From Pyrenula massariospora (taxonomy: Eukaryota; Ascomycota; Eurotiomycetes; Pyrenulales; Pyrenulaceae), in the NCBI GenBank assembly GCA_021030905.1, contig JAGFMI010000002.1, forward strand, positions 2,418,001 through 2,482,000: 64,000 nucleotides of DNA, in the 5' to 3' direction. The stretch's first letter is position 1, and each line of letters opens with the position of its first letter. Made by a program: the position numbers and the translations under genes. The notes beneath the pieces were generated by a model, which worked only from the letters and a program-made list of their open reading frames with translations, was not told the DNA's origin and ran no database searches. Positions 24,047 through 35,100 of this stretch are shown here, in pieces.

Positions 24047-24646
24047 ATGGCCCGCCCCCTCGACCCCCTCGACCAAAAGCAACCCACGCTAGAGGAGCCG
24101 TCCACTGACCCACCTTCCGATCCCTTCCCAGCAACCATGCCCCCAAAACCCCGCCTCAACGTCCACTCCTTTCCCCGCCCTCCGCTCTGTGAGCCCACCT
24201 CCCGCTCCCTCACCATCCGCATCAACTACAAACGCTCCATCCTCGCCTCCACCACACGCGCCTACTGGGTCCTCGAAACCACCCATCCGCCCACCTACTA
24301 CCTCCCTCCCGCATCACTCAACCCAGGGCTCGCTACCTTGCGCCGCTCAACCTCCCATCGAAGCACGCTCTGTGAATGGAAGGGCCTGGCTACGTACTGG
24401 GATGTGTGTTTTACGCGGGAGGCCGGGGAGGAGGTTGTGGAAGGGAAGGTATGGAGCTATGAGGATCCTACCCCCGGGTTCAAGGCTATTAAAGGCTATC
24501 TGAGCTTCTATGCGAACGATGTGCCGTGGGAGTGCGAGGTGGATGGGGAGAAGGTGCAGCCGCAGGAGGGTGACTTTTATGGGGGTTGGGTGACGAGCGA
24601 GTTGGAGGGGAGGATGAAGGGCGGTCCGGGGACTTGGGGATGGTGA
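24047..24646 (+). CDS. DUF427 domain protein
   Basis: Single-exon, 199 aa. The DUF427 fold (beta-tent, PF04248) is indicated by RILAST-like NYKRSILASTTRAYWVLET, then HPPTYYLPPASL, STLCEWKGLATYWDV and the C-terminal block AIKGYLSFYANDVPWECEVDGEKVQPQEGDFYGGWVT. The family is widespread in bacteria and fungi, and its biochemical role is not settled. The first 60 residues are a Pro-rich extension. Coding-strand composition changes from C-rich (to about 24340) to G-rich (from about 24380). A TATA box lies just upstream. Confidence 0.88.
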   Translation: MARPLDPLDQKQPTLEEPSTDPPSDPFPATMPPKPRLNVHSFPRPPLCEPTSRSLTIRINYKRSILASTTRAYWVLETTHPPTYYLPPASLNPGLATLRRSTSHRSTLCEWKGLATYWDVCFTREAGEEVVEGKVWSYEDPTPGFKAIKGYLSFYANDVPWECEVDGEKVQPQEGDFYGGWVTSELEGRMKGGPGTWGW

Positions 24647-25324
24647 GAGGCTAAATCAGTTGTAAAAGGTAACGCGTTCTATGGGGTGTCACTATGGTCC
24701 GCCTAGACTGGAGAAGGAGATTGTTCAGCAATCCGCGCCGCCAGGAGATCTTTCCGAAGATGAGAGCGGTATATAGGACACCTTTCCTGCTCCAGGAGTA
24801 AAGGGAAATGTGCCATTTTTGTAGAGGGCGGAGGTGAATAATCCAGAACCGAGGACGGATGAGAACAGGGGAAGCACTGCCAAAGTCATAGTAGCGTTGA
24901 TCCATGAGATCCGTTCAATCGGCAAACATTCTTCCGTATTAGGAAGGGACCCAATATGCCTCACATTCCATTCCCGCGACCGGATCAACAAACATGATAT
25001 CCACATTCCACCGGCAACCTCTGATCCGTCGTATATCTGTTTCTCTTTGAACGCGCTTTTTCACGCTTCATGTACTTTCTCTTTGCGAACTCACCTGGCT
25101 ATTGCCACCTAGCCTCATCCACTCCTCCTACCCCCGACGTTTTGCTTCCATACATCATTCGATCGCTGCCCTACACCTAATCCTCAGAGACGAACCTCAA
25201 CTTCTCCAGTCTCAAATTTTTTGGCATTCAATCTCCTCATCAGCCACGATCTGAATAACCATCCCCATCTGATCGATTCCTCAGCTCCTCAAAGCACCAC
25301 CGCACCCCACACCCCACACTCACA
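24647..25324. other. Intergenic region, no gene seen
   Basis: 0.68 kb between the DUF427 gene and the putative GPI protein. Bases 25110-25320 are pyrimidine- and CA-rich, as expected for the leader of the downstream gene. No other signal is supported. Confidence 0.5.
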
Positions 25325-25825
25325 ATGCGCACCACAACCTACCCCCTCTTACTCGCCGCTCTCCTCCTCGGCTGCGCCGTCATCCCCGTCAAATCCTCTC
25401 CACCCCGCGCCTTACAACCCTACCTCCCCCTCGCGGCCACCCTCCCCCTCGCCCTCCTCCTCTGCGCCGTCCCCAAAGCCAAAGCCATGGACCCCCCCGT
25501 GACAGTCACCGTCACCATCCCCGCCGACTGCTCCGCCAGCCCGGCACCTGCCCCGGCTCCCGCCGCACCGGCGCCGCCCATGATGCCATCTGCCGGCTTT
25601 TCCATGGCGCCGCCGGCGAACAAGACGATGGCGACGCCGTCCGCGATGCCGGCGCCGCCGTCGACGACCGGGGAGATGGGGATGACGGGGATGGGTGGGG
25701 AGAGCGCGACGGCGAGTGCAGCGGGTGCGCAGTTTACTGGGGGTGCTGTGGGGGTTCGGGAGGTTGGGTTCGGGGTTGCTGCTGCTGTTGTTGGGGTTGT
25801 GGGTTTGGGGATGGGGGTGATGTAG
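25325..25825 (+). CDS. Putative secreted, Ala/Pro/Gly-rich GPI-anchored protein
   Basis: Single-exon, 166 aa, unknown function. Residues 1-24 form a signal peptide (hydrophobic LLLAALLLGCAVIPVKS). A second hydrophobic segment follows at about residues 33-50 (PLAATLPLALLLCAVPKAKA), so the N-terminus looks like two signal peptides in tandem. The middle is Ala/Pro/Met-rich low complexity. The C-terminus has SATASAAGAQFTGGAV, a common shape before fungal GPI sites, and a final hydrophobic run (VGFGVAAAVVGVVGLGMGVM) with no charged tail, as expected for a GPI signal. Codon composition switches from C-rich to G-rich near 25620. No catalytic domain is visible. A spurious GC-rich frame cannot be excluded. 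Confidence 0.55.
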   Translation: MRTTTYPLLLAALLLGCAVIPVKSSPPRALQPYLPLAATLPLALLLCAVPKAKAMDPPVTVTVTIPADCSASPAPAPAPAAPAPPMMPSAGFSMAPPANKTMATPSAMPAPPSTTGEMGMTGMGGESATASAAGAQFTGGAVGVREVGFGVAAAVVGVVGLGMGVM

Positions 25826-28388
25826 TGGGGAGGATGGAGATGGGTGGAAGAGAGAATATGAAGAGGGGATTTTGGAGGGAACTGGTTGGTATCTGAAGAT
25901 GATCTTTTTGAGATTAATGGAAAATTGGAACTTGAGTTGGATGTGTGATAAATTGAGTAGTTTCGGACACGAGGGTGTAATGCGAGGAGTGTAAGAGACA
26001 AGGATGTTCTTTCATGTAACGAATTCATCTCACCCGACTTAGCTTATCTTGACATTACAGCCTGAGTCTTTGGTGTTTTAATTGCTGCAAGTGTGCGAGG
26101 AACCTTCTGCTTTTGTTCCCTTGTTGTGGAATCTAGACTGATTACCATGTTGTTTGCCTTCCTGACACAGAATGCATCTTGGCAAGAAAATTTAGACAAT
26201 ATATCTGAGGATTAGACTCCGGGTGCGAGGTAGGCCTATGAAGTGCTGACGATCTTTCGTATCAGGCTTGACCATCGTTGATTGAGATGGTTGAACGAAT
26301 GTTGTGTAAATCGCCAGGAATGGTATCGATGTGCAGGAGAAGCAATGCACAAATGATCGGAATAATCAAGGAACCGCCTCGCATCATGATGTCGATCATG
26401 TTCATGGTCACGTGGATCGTTAGGTGGCACGATGATGACGATCTTACCATGCTCGGCCTCCCGCTGTTTCGAAGCAGATCCTTTGGAGATTTGGATGCGC
26501 GAGTCAAGCCTCACTGTCTCACGTTGAGAGAGATCCCCAACATCATTAATTCGCTTCTCAACCTCGGCGATTGATAAATTGCTTGCGATACAGATATGAT
26601 AGCCTGGTCCTCAGCTCGGCATGTGAACGTCATATCCCTAGCGCCATGGTACAGAGAATTTTCAGGCTCCTACAAACCCAGACGCGGCTGGCGGGACCCT
26701 GGTCGAAACAGTGGCCAGGCGCTGTTCGGCTGAAGCGGTCTTCCAACTGGTCGACTGTTTTAATTTTTGCACCTCTCAAGTGACGCGAAAAAAATCTTGT
26801 GCCACTTCAAAAGCGCTCCATGGTTTGCGGCTTCACGATATGCGTAGATACCGTATCGATGCTGATCACTTGCGAGTCTTAATTTATTGGCCTGCAGACA
26901 ACGTGATGATTTCTGTCGCGAGTTATGTCAACAACGCGACCAGAAATTGAGGAGGCGTCGTACTGAGGCACATTTGACACGGTGTTGATTGGCCGACGCG
27001 GCTTTCCCGGCCAGCTTTTTCATCTACCGACTATCCGCCAAACGGCGTAGCTGCAGACGCGCTGGTCTCGCTGCGGCTCAAGGATGGGATCATAAATGCA
27101 TCATCATGGATTAGGCTGTACCTCTGCAGATAAGATTGCAATCCTCCTGGTTGCCATTGCAAACGGAGATTTCATTTCGAGCTGGACAGCGACCCAACTC
27201 TTCAACAAAAGCTGACAGAGTGCGCCTCTCCAGGCCATGTCCTAGCACCTTGGGTACCCATAGCTTTTCCCAGCCCACAAATCTGCGCTTCGTAACCTTT
27301 CCCCATCGCCGTTTTGGCTTTTCCGGATCATGGGACGAGACCGGTAGCCATCCACTAATCACCGGGCTAGCGGCTTTAGACGGCATTTAGTTGGTGGCTA
27401 GTGGGAGACCCGAAGGAGCAACGAAGGTTTGATTGGTGCGTCAGAAGGTTTTTGTTAGGAGGCTTTTCTGCCTAAGCGGGCTAGCACGGTTTCTAGCCTG
27501 TAAGGTGAACCGTTCCCACCGCAAAGCCGCCCCCCAAAGAAACACCAAGAGGTCCTTCACGCAAGGCGTCAGGCTTTGGCCCCTCCCTTCTTGGCCGTCT
27601 CCCCTCCAAAATGCCCGAAAAAACCCTCTCTCTCCGCGCATCACATTCTTTGCCAATAATCCCTATAACCCACCCCGGTCTGCCGCATCTGCCCATCGCC
27701 TCCCCCCCTGAAGTGGCTATCCCCCGTCTCGGTTCCCACCTCTGACACACTTTTCTTCATCATCATTTTTTCCTTCTCCTCCCGTAGATCCGTGCAACCT
27801 GACTTCGTACCACTCGCAACCGCTTTGGCCTGTCTGACCCCAACACCCACCTGCTCAGCTTCTTTCCACCTTCTGCTCAACTTCCATCGAGCGCACAGCA
27901 AGCTGGACAGACCTGTCACCGCTTGATCGCATCCCCAAGTCCAGCGCAGGACCAGCCTCTAGCCTGCTGCACATCGGCCGGCGTCCCTTATTTATAGGCC
28001 AATAGAAACGGGGTGGTGCAGATCCGCTTTACCGCCTCTTTGGGGTCCTGCGCTTCCCGGCCACGCCTCCCCTCCCTCTCACCCCCCTACAACAACAACC
28101 TGCCCCAAGAAGCTGTGGAATTTGTCGCGCTCCTGTTGCCTGCCACAGACTCCTCCGCGCCATTGTGCATGCTCTAGTGACGCATCTCCAAAACCGCATC
28201 CCTTCACGCTGCATTCCCCTCGGCGCCAATCGTACCGCGCCCAACACCGCCTTCTCAGCTCCATGACCCGGTTTGGTCGCTGCCACCGCTGATTAACGTC
28301 CATCCTCCCTACTCATCTTCAGCCGAAACATCGTCGCCGCCAGAACCGTCCCACGAAAGCTTCAATCTGCCGTCCAGAATATATCAAG
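25826..28388. other. 2.6-kb intergenic region upstream of the GDS1-like gene
   Basis: No gene supported; open frames are under 100 codons and unrelated to known families. From about 27500 the plus strand becomes strongly pyrimidine-rich (CT/CCC runs), and a TATTTATA next to CCAAT occurs at about 27988-28002. These suggest a long promoter and 5' UTR for the gene at 28389. Confidence 0.45.
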
Positions 28389-29717
28389 ATGCCTTACAAC
28401 ACTCGGCGCAAGTCACTCTCCTTGCCGTCTCTCGGTATCCAGCTACCCCATGCATCACGCGCCCATCGCTCCCCACCGTCCGCCAAACCGACTCCTGCTG
28501 AACCCACAGCACCCGCCGCGAAACGGGTCAAGCGATCGCACGACTCCGATCCGCCATCACCACCCTCCAGTACAGACTCGAACGCCGTCTCGCCGACCCA
28601 GCGTACAGATGCGCGGCCGCGGAGCCGGCGAGGCTACGAGCATACCCCTCCACCATCTCCAGGCGCCACCACGAGCACAAGCAAGGTCGACACGGATGGA
28701 ATCAGCGACGATATTGTGGTCGCCGTGATAGAGCAGTTGGAGAAGACGGGCAATCGACCTCATTTAATCAAGGAGCTCGCCACCGTGCTTTCTGCGACAT
28801 CCGAAGCGGTCGCCAAGTATGTCTCATGTTCAGCATCTGTTAACGGCTCGCCTGCTAATCAATCTGTCCACAGTTCTGCCAATCCTGCCGCTCTACTGTC
28901 TTCTCGCCTGAGCCTGTATCTCAAGCGTCCTTGGACCGCCCTCGCACCATGTCCCCTCGCCAAAGAGCTAATCCCCGTCCATCCACGCAAGGTCTTCTTC
29001 TACTTGACCACATCGGAACATCAGCCGTTGCCAGAGAATTCGGACGACATCATCACGCCAGCGATCGGGCACAGCAAATTGGTCACGCCCAGCATCTCGA
29101 CCCCCAGCATCGACCAAGATGATCTCGACATGGAGATTCGAGAACGCTCGCGACTCAGTCCAAGTCCCGAAATCGACCTGTCGACGCCAGACGACGAAGA
29201 ATTGGCAGATGCGCCCATCACAGCCTCGACACCGAGCGGGAGCTTCAGCAGCCGAAGCAGCCTCGGAAGAGATGGATCAATGGTCGAGACCCACACATCG
29301 CAACACCGAGCTCCCAGCCCACCGCTGGAGGCGGACGAGCGCGGCTTCACAGAGACGGCCAGCGCAGTCCGGAAGCGTGGCATGAGCCTCCACGAAGGGG
29401 CGGTGCAACAAACCGTGGAGGGAGAACAGGCACAAACCGAGAACGGCCCAGAGGCCACGGATTCAAAGCAGCATCGTGATCAAGAATATGGATTCGAGCT
29501 GTTTGGCCAGCCACAGGGTGGTCTGACCGCACCGGCGAACAACGCCATGATGACGAGTCCCATGATCCAGCCTCGAGAGCTACACGTGCATACGGAGATG
29601 AAGAAGAGCACGGACGGAGATGTCGTGGAGGACATTGAAATGACCAGCGCCTGGGAGTTGATGAGCCCCGAGAACGTCGAGGTGGATGAACTCGACGGAC
29701 TCCTCTCTGGGTTCTAA
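28389..29717 (+). CDS. GDS1-like winged-helix protein
   Basis: Model join(28389..28816,28874..29717), 423 aa; 57-nt intron (GTATGT...CACAG). The N-terminus is basic and Ser/Pro-rich with an NLS-like AAKRVKRSHDSD. The winged-helix domain of fungal Gds1-type proteins runs from about residue 104: ISDDIVVAVIEQLEKTGNRP, HLIKELATVLSATSEAVAN (restored by splicing), SANPAALLSSRLSLYLKRPWTALAPCPLAKELIPVHPRKVFFYLTT. The rest is acidic and low complexity. Yeast Gds1 is linked genetically to nuclear control of mitochondrial function; here a nuclear regulatory role is inferred. The start is the ATG in an AAGATGCC context following a long CT-rich leader. Confidence 0.85.
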   Translation: MPYNTRRKSLSLPSLGIQLPHASRAHRSPPSAKPTPAEPTAPAAKRVKRSHDSDPPSPPSSTDSNAVSPTQRTDARPRSRRGYEHTPPPSPGATTSTSKVDTDGISDDIVVAVIEQLEKTGNRPHLIKELATVLSATSEAVAKYVSCSASVNGSPANQSVHSSANPAALLSSRLSLYLKRPWTALAPCPLAKELIPVHPRKVFFYLTTSEHQPLPENSDDIITPAIGHSKLVTPSISTPSIDQDDLDMEIRERSRLSPSPEIDLSTPDDEELADAPITASTPSGSFSSRSSLGRDGSMVETHTSQHRAPSPPLEADERGFTETASAVRKRGMSLHEGAVQQTVEGEQAQTENGPEATDSKQHRDQEYGFELFGQPQGGLTAPANNAMMTSPMIQPRELHVHTEMKKSTDGDVVEDIEMTSAWELMSPENVEVDELDGLLSGF

Positions 29718-31165
29718 GGCGGTGCAAGTCGGAGCTTGTCCGAGTTTGTTTGGTTGTTGGTCACCAAACCGACCTGCCCTGCGAGCAGCGAATGGTGTTG
29801 ATCGCCACAGACTGCGGGTCGCACATGGCTTCGCAAACCTAAGCGGACGGCCATGGCCACAAAGTACGCTTCAGTCCATGCACATCATCCAGCACATAGC
29901 CATATGCACGCCCGCCTGTCGATGCGTTTGGAGGATTATCTTGCGCCCTGTCATGGTTTGGTGCAATGGTAAACAGATGGGAGAAGGTTTGCGGAGAATT
30001 GGTAAAGGGGGTGCTTAGCTTGCATGGAAGGCATGGGACGAAAACAAGGGTGTTTTGGAGAAATTGTCGTCAATGTCCGGAGAGATGTGTATACTACCTG
30101 TGAACTAAAATATTGTCGCCGCAAGGCCATGTGTTATCAGAAATGCAAAATTCAACTCCTCCCAACCATCATTGACTTTTTCTCTATTCCTCGAATGGGG
30201 TACAGTTCATCGCCGTTGGATGCCTGCTGCTGTTGTACCGATATAGCGGACAGCTTATGCTCTGGGATGCGCCGGTATATGACCGAAATGCAAGCGATCT
30301 GAGACCAGTTTGGGGGCTTACCTATGCGGATCTTACGGATTGGGCTCTCCAGCAGCTTCTGCAGCCTTGTCACATATGCCGCGACAATTTGACGTCTCAC
30401 ATCAGACTCGAGGGGCTATCGTGGGATCATATGCCAAGCTTTCGTTTCCATCTTCCCGCGGGCAGCGCTTTGCTGCTCCAACATAGACGCTCACAACTGG
30501 TGGAGCTTCTCTTTGCACCTGTTTATTTTTATACCGAACCCTCGACCTCGCAAAAGTTCATATCTGAAATTGGTGCTGTAACAGTGCAACGCTAAACAGC
30601 CACGATGAAAGCAAAGTGGTGTTGCTAGAAGTTGGACAGCGGCTGCTATTTCTGTGGCGCCGAATTAGACGACGAACTCTCCCACGATCCTATCCTGTGG
30701 CTTTACTGATCCTACCGCCGCGTCGTGCAACGTCACCCGTGGGCGGCGACTCATGTAAGGCTGCGTTGTACCCGCTCGTGTCAGCTAATTGTGGTAATTC
30801 AGTCACATCTCATCGGGCTAGGCAGAGGATACAAACTTCTGGAAAGAGGCAAAATCTTCCATCGCTCTCACAAGTCGATCACTAGAGTCTCATGGGGCGG
30901 AAAAGTGCCAATTGTTCCTCGAAGCCGGATCCTTGGTAACTCAGCTTACGGCACGGTCTGATCGATACCATTGATCTTTAAATTCGCCTTCTCACCCTCG
31001 TTCAATTCCTATCTCAGCAACCAAGAATCTCTTTGAGCCTGGTGATTTTTTTAGCGTGTATCTCTTTTGCCGTGCTCTATCAATCATACTTTCATATCTC
31101 TCCTCCCAAGCAAGCTCGTGTTTCTCGACGCATTTGTCTCTCTTCGGCACTCATCTACCGCAACC
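29718..31165. other. Intergenic region, no gene seen
   Basis: 1.45 kb between the GDS1-like gene and the BBE-type oxidase. Open frames such as 30233-30595 have no family resemblance. The last 150 bp are pyrimidine-rich leader sequence of the oxidase gene. Confidence 0.5.
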
Positions 31166-32976
31166 ATGTCGATGACTCAAACAGAAGTCACCGAGGCGAG
31201 CAAGCTCATCACTTCTGATCATACCAAACAGATACGCAGCCTCATCTCACCAAAATCTACCATCGTTGCTCCAGGAGAAGACGGGTTCAAAGAAGGGGTG
31301 GAGAGGTGGAGTACAGGAGCTCAAAAGCCAGCTGTAAGCGTCAGCTTTCATTCACCGTTATCAACAACCACATTAGCTTTCGCTCCATGAAACATCTCGT
31401 CTACAAGATACGGTCTTCATCGATGGTGTTCGATTTGTCTTGTTTGTGTGCCGCCTGTCAACCTCATGATGCAATTGGGCATTGTCTGAAGCTAATTTAA
31501 TATTGACCATTAACAATATTTACTCTTGACCGTTATCTACTTTGCGGTATTCTTACTTTTATTCTGTTGCTATGCAATGATTGACATTGATGCCTCCCCC
31601 TAACAAAGTCACACTCAGGGCGCCGTCTTCTTCCCCGCCAATGTCGACGACGTCTCCAAAGTAATCGCCTACGCGTCGAAGCACAATCTTGACATCGCGG
31701 TTTGCGGCGGCGGCCATTCTACAGCGGGCGCCTCATCCACAGATGGTGGCCTCCTGATCAACCTCAAGCAAATGCGCGCTTGCACCTGCGACCCCGAGGC
31801 CAAAACGATCACCGCCCAAGGCGGCTGCCTCTGGGAAGATGTCGACGCAGTCTCCTTCCCCCACGGTCTCGCCACAGTTGGCGGCACTGTCCACCACACC
31901 GGTGTCGGCGGCCTCACTCTCGGCGGCGGCATCGGCTGGCTCTCTTACAAACACGGCCTCGTGGTCGACAACCTCCTCTCCTGCACCATCGTCCTCGCCT
32001 CGGGCGAGATCGTCACCGCCACCCCAACCTCCAACGCCGACCTCTTCTGGGCCCTCTGCGGTGCAGGCCAAAACTTCGGCGTTGCCGTCGAATTCGTCTA
32101 CCGCGCGCACCCCCAAACCTCTGTCTGGGCCGGCATCCTCCTCTTCACGCCAGACAAACTCGACGCCCTCACCGACCTCTGGAACACCTTCGTCCCGATC
32201 ATGGGCCAGCAAAATGTCAGCGGCGTCATGGCCTTTGCGCGCCCCCCGCCCACCGGCGACGCCCTGATCATGATCCCGCTCGTCTGCAACACCCCCTCCG
32301 AGACCGCCGCCCGCGCCTCCATCAAACCCTTCACCGACCTCCACCCCGTCGCCAACACCCTCGCCCCCCTGCCCTGGCCCGACGCCAACAAATTCATCTC
32401 CCCGCCCGTCCACGGCTACCGCATCTCCATGAAGGGCGTCTCCTTCGCCCTCCCCCTCCGGCCCGAATTCGTCCGCGCCCAGCTCGACGCATGGACCGCC
32501 TTCACCGTCCCCGGCAGGATCCCCGGCAGCGAGCTCAGCATGCTCTTCTTCGAGGTCGCGGACCGCACGCAGGTTGCCGCGCGGGACTTTGCGGCCTCGA
32601 GCTTCGCGAATAGGGGCACGCACATGGATGCGTGTATCGCGCCGTTCTGGCTCAACGCCGAGGACGACGCGGTGTGTCGGCAGTGGGCGAGGGATCGGTC
32701 GGAGGACTTTGAGAGGGAGTTGGAGAGGACGGTGGGGAGGAAGAGGGGGCCGGGGGGGGAGAGGCAGGCGGTTATGTTTTATGGGAATTATGATCGTACG
32801 TTTTACACAAAAGATTCTTCGTTTCAAAAGAAATAGATACTGACGATATGATAGAGTACGACACCAAGACGAAGAATGTGTTTGGGTCGAATTACGAGCG
32901 GTTGCAGACGCTGAAGGCAAGGTACGATCCGAAGAATCTGTTCAACAAGCTGCATCCGATTACGCCGGCGGCTTGA
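31166..32976 (+). CDS. FAD-linked oxidoreductase (berberine-bridge-enzyme / 6-hydroxynicotine oxidase type)
   Basis: Flavin oxidase of the VAO/PCMH superfamily; relatives oxidise alkaloids, sugars or secondary metabolites. Model join(31166..31333,31619..32795,32855..32976), 488 aa; introns 285 and 59 nt. The FAD-binding domain has AVCGGGHSTAGA with H89, the usual 8-alpha-histidyl attachment residue, and HHTGVGGLTLGGGIGWLSYKHGL. The position of the second (cysteinyl) FAD link in bicovalent BBEs reads HH rather than Cys, so single attachment is likely. The BBE C-terminal block YDPKNLFNKLHPITP is formed by exon 3. No signal peptide is visible, so it is probably intracellular. The substrate is unknown; no biosynthetic partners lie close by. 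C-rich codons change to G-rich after about 32550. Confidence 0.92.
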
Positions 32977-33354
32977 GACGCGAGGAGGACAGTCGGAGTT
33001 TGTGGAGCTGGAGTGACGAATTTGGCATACTGGGCTTGCGGAAGCGAGTGTTTGTGATTTACGGAGCTTATCATGGGGAAGGTGCTTGCACGAGATGGAA
33101 AGGAGATGTATCACCAAGTTGAGCCGGTAATTCATCTCATCTCACTGGCTCAAGAGCTACTATAAGCAATGAGTTGGCAGTGACTTTTGGGCAGGTGGGT
33201 AGTGCAAGAGCAGGTTGGCTAATAAAGATAGGTTTATTAAATGTGCTTGCATAGAAAATATGATCCATCTCATTTCGACAGTCATGCTGACTTGAATAAC
33301 CTTTCTCAGGTAAGTGTATATTCATCTAGCCCTTCTACTCATCAACTCTGTCAA
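32977..33354. other. Convergent 3' intergenic region
   Basis: 378 bp between the stop of the BBE-type oxidase (plus) and the stop of the OMS1-like methyltransferase (minus). Only 3' UTR and termination sequence are expected; nothing else is seen. Confidence 0.5.
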
Positions 33355-34651
33355 TCACTGCCTCCCCACCATCTGCAACACCACATCCCCAAAATGCCCC
33401 CCCTCCTCCAACTCCCCCTCCGCCTCCCTCGCCCACCCAACCTCCACCTCCCAATTCGTCCCCAGATCCCACCACCACCTCCTCACCCTCTTGACCTCCA
33501 ACTTCCACCCCTCCTCCCCTATTTCCTCTTCGCACACCGCCCTCACAATCGCGCCCACGTCGCGGTTCCACCAGCACCCAAACCGCCTTGCGTGGCTCGG
33601 CGCGGACCGATCCAGCAGCCGGTTCAGCCAGGCGTAGGCGCCGCGGCCGTGCTCGAGGAGGAGGATGCGGCCGCCCGGGTCGGCGGGGTCGGCGGGGTCC
33701 GGGCGGCGGAGGTGTGTGGAGAGGGATCTGAGGTAGAGGTGTGGGGTGGGGGTGCTGCAGAGGGACATGGTGGAGAGGATTGTGTCGTAGGTGGGGTTGT
33801 TGTTGTGGGGTGGTGGGGGGAGGGGGGAGGAGGTTTCGATGTCGGCGACGAGGAAGCGGATGTTTGCGCGCTGCTTGGGCTGAGAGGTTGGTGGTGCTGT
33901 GGTGGTTGGTCCGGAGATGGGGAGGTCGGGGTGCAGGGAACGGAATTTCTTCTCTGCGATCTCGACCATGGGTGCGGACTTGTCGATGAACGTGATGCTC
34001 TTGACGCCTTTTCCTTCTCCGCCCAGCCCGTCGAGCTTATAGTACCTTCCATTCCGCCCCGTTCCAACGGCTACCTCGAGCACGTGTCCCTCGCATCGCT
34101 TCACTAGCTTCTTCCTCTTAGAGCCCAACCTCATCCACCATTCTGCGGAATCGACCTCAGCGTCGAAGGTGGGGGCGAGCGCGTCAAAGGGGTTGCAGTC
34201 TTCGCATGTTACGGTAGGAGGAGAAGAGTCAAGGGACGAGGTGTAATACGCGAAGGAAAAGTAGATGCCGACAGCCCAGGCGAAGGTGCCGATGATCCAG
34301 AGATAGCCTTTTCGTTCTCGCAGGGGCTTCCTTTTGGGGAGAGAGGTGGGGGTGGGTTTGGGTTTAGGAGGTCTGCAAAGAGGGAAGGGTGAGTTGAGCA
34401 GTGATGAAAGAGGTAAGAAGGCACTCGTTCCAGTGAAGGGGGGAGCAAGATCAAATTGAATTCACGTACTTGTATTCAGCCGGCCGACCCAATAGGTCTG
34501 CGTATCTGCGAAGTCTTATGGTGGTGTTCGCAATCCCAAGAACAGGACGACGTGAAGCCTCGCGAGCAAGTCGAGGAGCGTTCTTTGCAGCCAGCCATCG
34601 CGCAGAGCAGAATTGTTGTGAAGCTCTGGAGCGGGCAGCCGCCGCGAGCAT
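33355..34651 (-). CDS. OMS1-like mitochondrial membrane methyltransferase
   Basis: Model complement(join(33355..34372,34470..34651)), 399 aa; 97-nt intron (GTACGT...TGCAG). The N-terminus (MLAAAARSRASQQFCSARWL, rich in Arg/Ala/Ser, no acids) is a mitochondrial presequence. Exon 2 adds a basic Pro-rich segment and a TM helix (GYLWIIGTFAWAVGIYFSFAYYTSS, about residues 83-105), then a class I SAM methyltransferase domain with motif I HVLEVAVGTGRNGRYY, FIDKSAPMVEIAEKK and the late GRILLLEHGRGAYAWLNRLLD. This order matches yeast Oms1, an inner-membrane protein linked to respiratory-chain biogenesis. The methyl acceptor is not readable. It is divergent from the FAD oxidase at 35101. Codons switch from C-rich to G-rich near 33610. 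Confidence 0.88.
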
Positions 34652-35100
34652 CGATCTCAGCGTCGAGTGCGGGTTGCTAAGGCATTGGAGTGCTCTGAGA
34701 GATTGATAGCCGGGAGGATGATAGCCCGCTTGGAGGGAGGGTGAAACCTTTTGTCTTGAAGCGGAGATCGGCGCCCTAAGGCGTGTTTGACAAGGTCATT
34801 GACGCAGCAGGAGGTGGAGAACAGGAAGAACTTCGCACTAAACAATTATCTAGATGCAAGATAAAAGGTAAGTCCTCTTTCTATTTCGTGTTCAGATCAC
34901 AGTTGTAGTCTCCTGTTTCATGGTGTAAATTCTTCTCATATTCAATCTTGTATCTCTGCTATTCTCTACTACAACTTCTTTTGGAGATATGTAAAGAACA
35001 ATCTATTACCTTCACCACGCTGTACAGTCACGATCTACTAGTTCTACACTGCTCAGTTCCTTGTAGATCTCCAGCTTGATCTATTCTTTCTTGTTCCTAC
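34652..35100. promoter_or_regulatory. Divergent promoter region
   Basis: 449 bp shared by the OMS1-like gene (leftward) and the FAD amino-acid oxidase (rightward). The right half is AT- and CT-rich with TTCTTTCTTG just before the rightward ATG. No single regulatory site can be singled out. Confidence 0.5.

Noticed and set aside
31733-32920. Long antisense frame (395 codons) opposite the BBE-type oxidase
   Set aside because: A shadow created by C- and G-ending codons of the oxidase; it is low-complexity (Gly/Glu/Val) and has no family resemblance.
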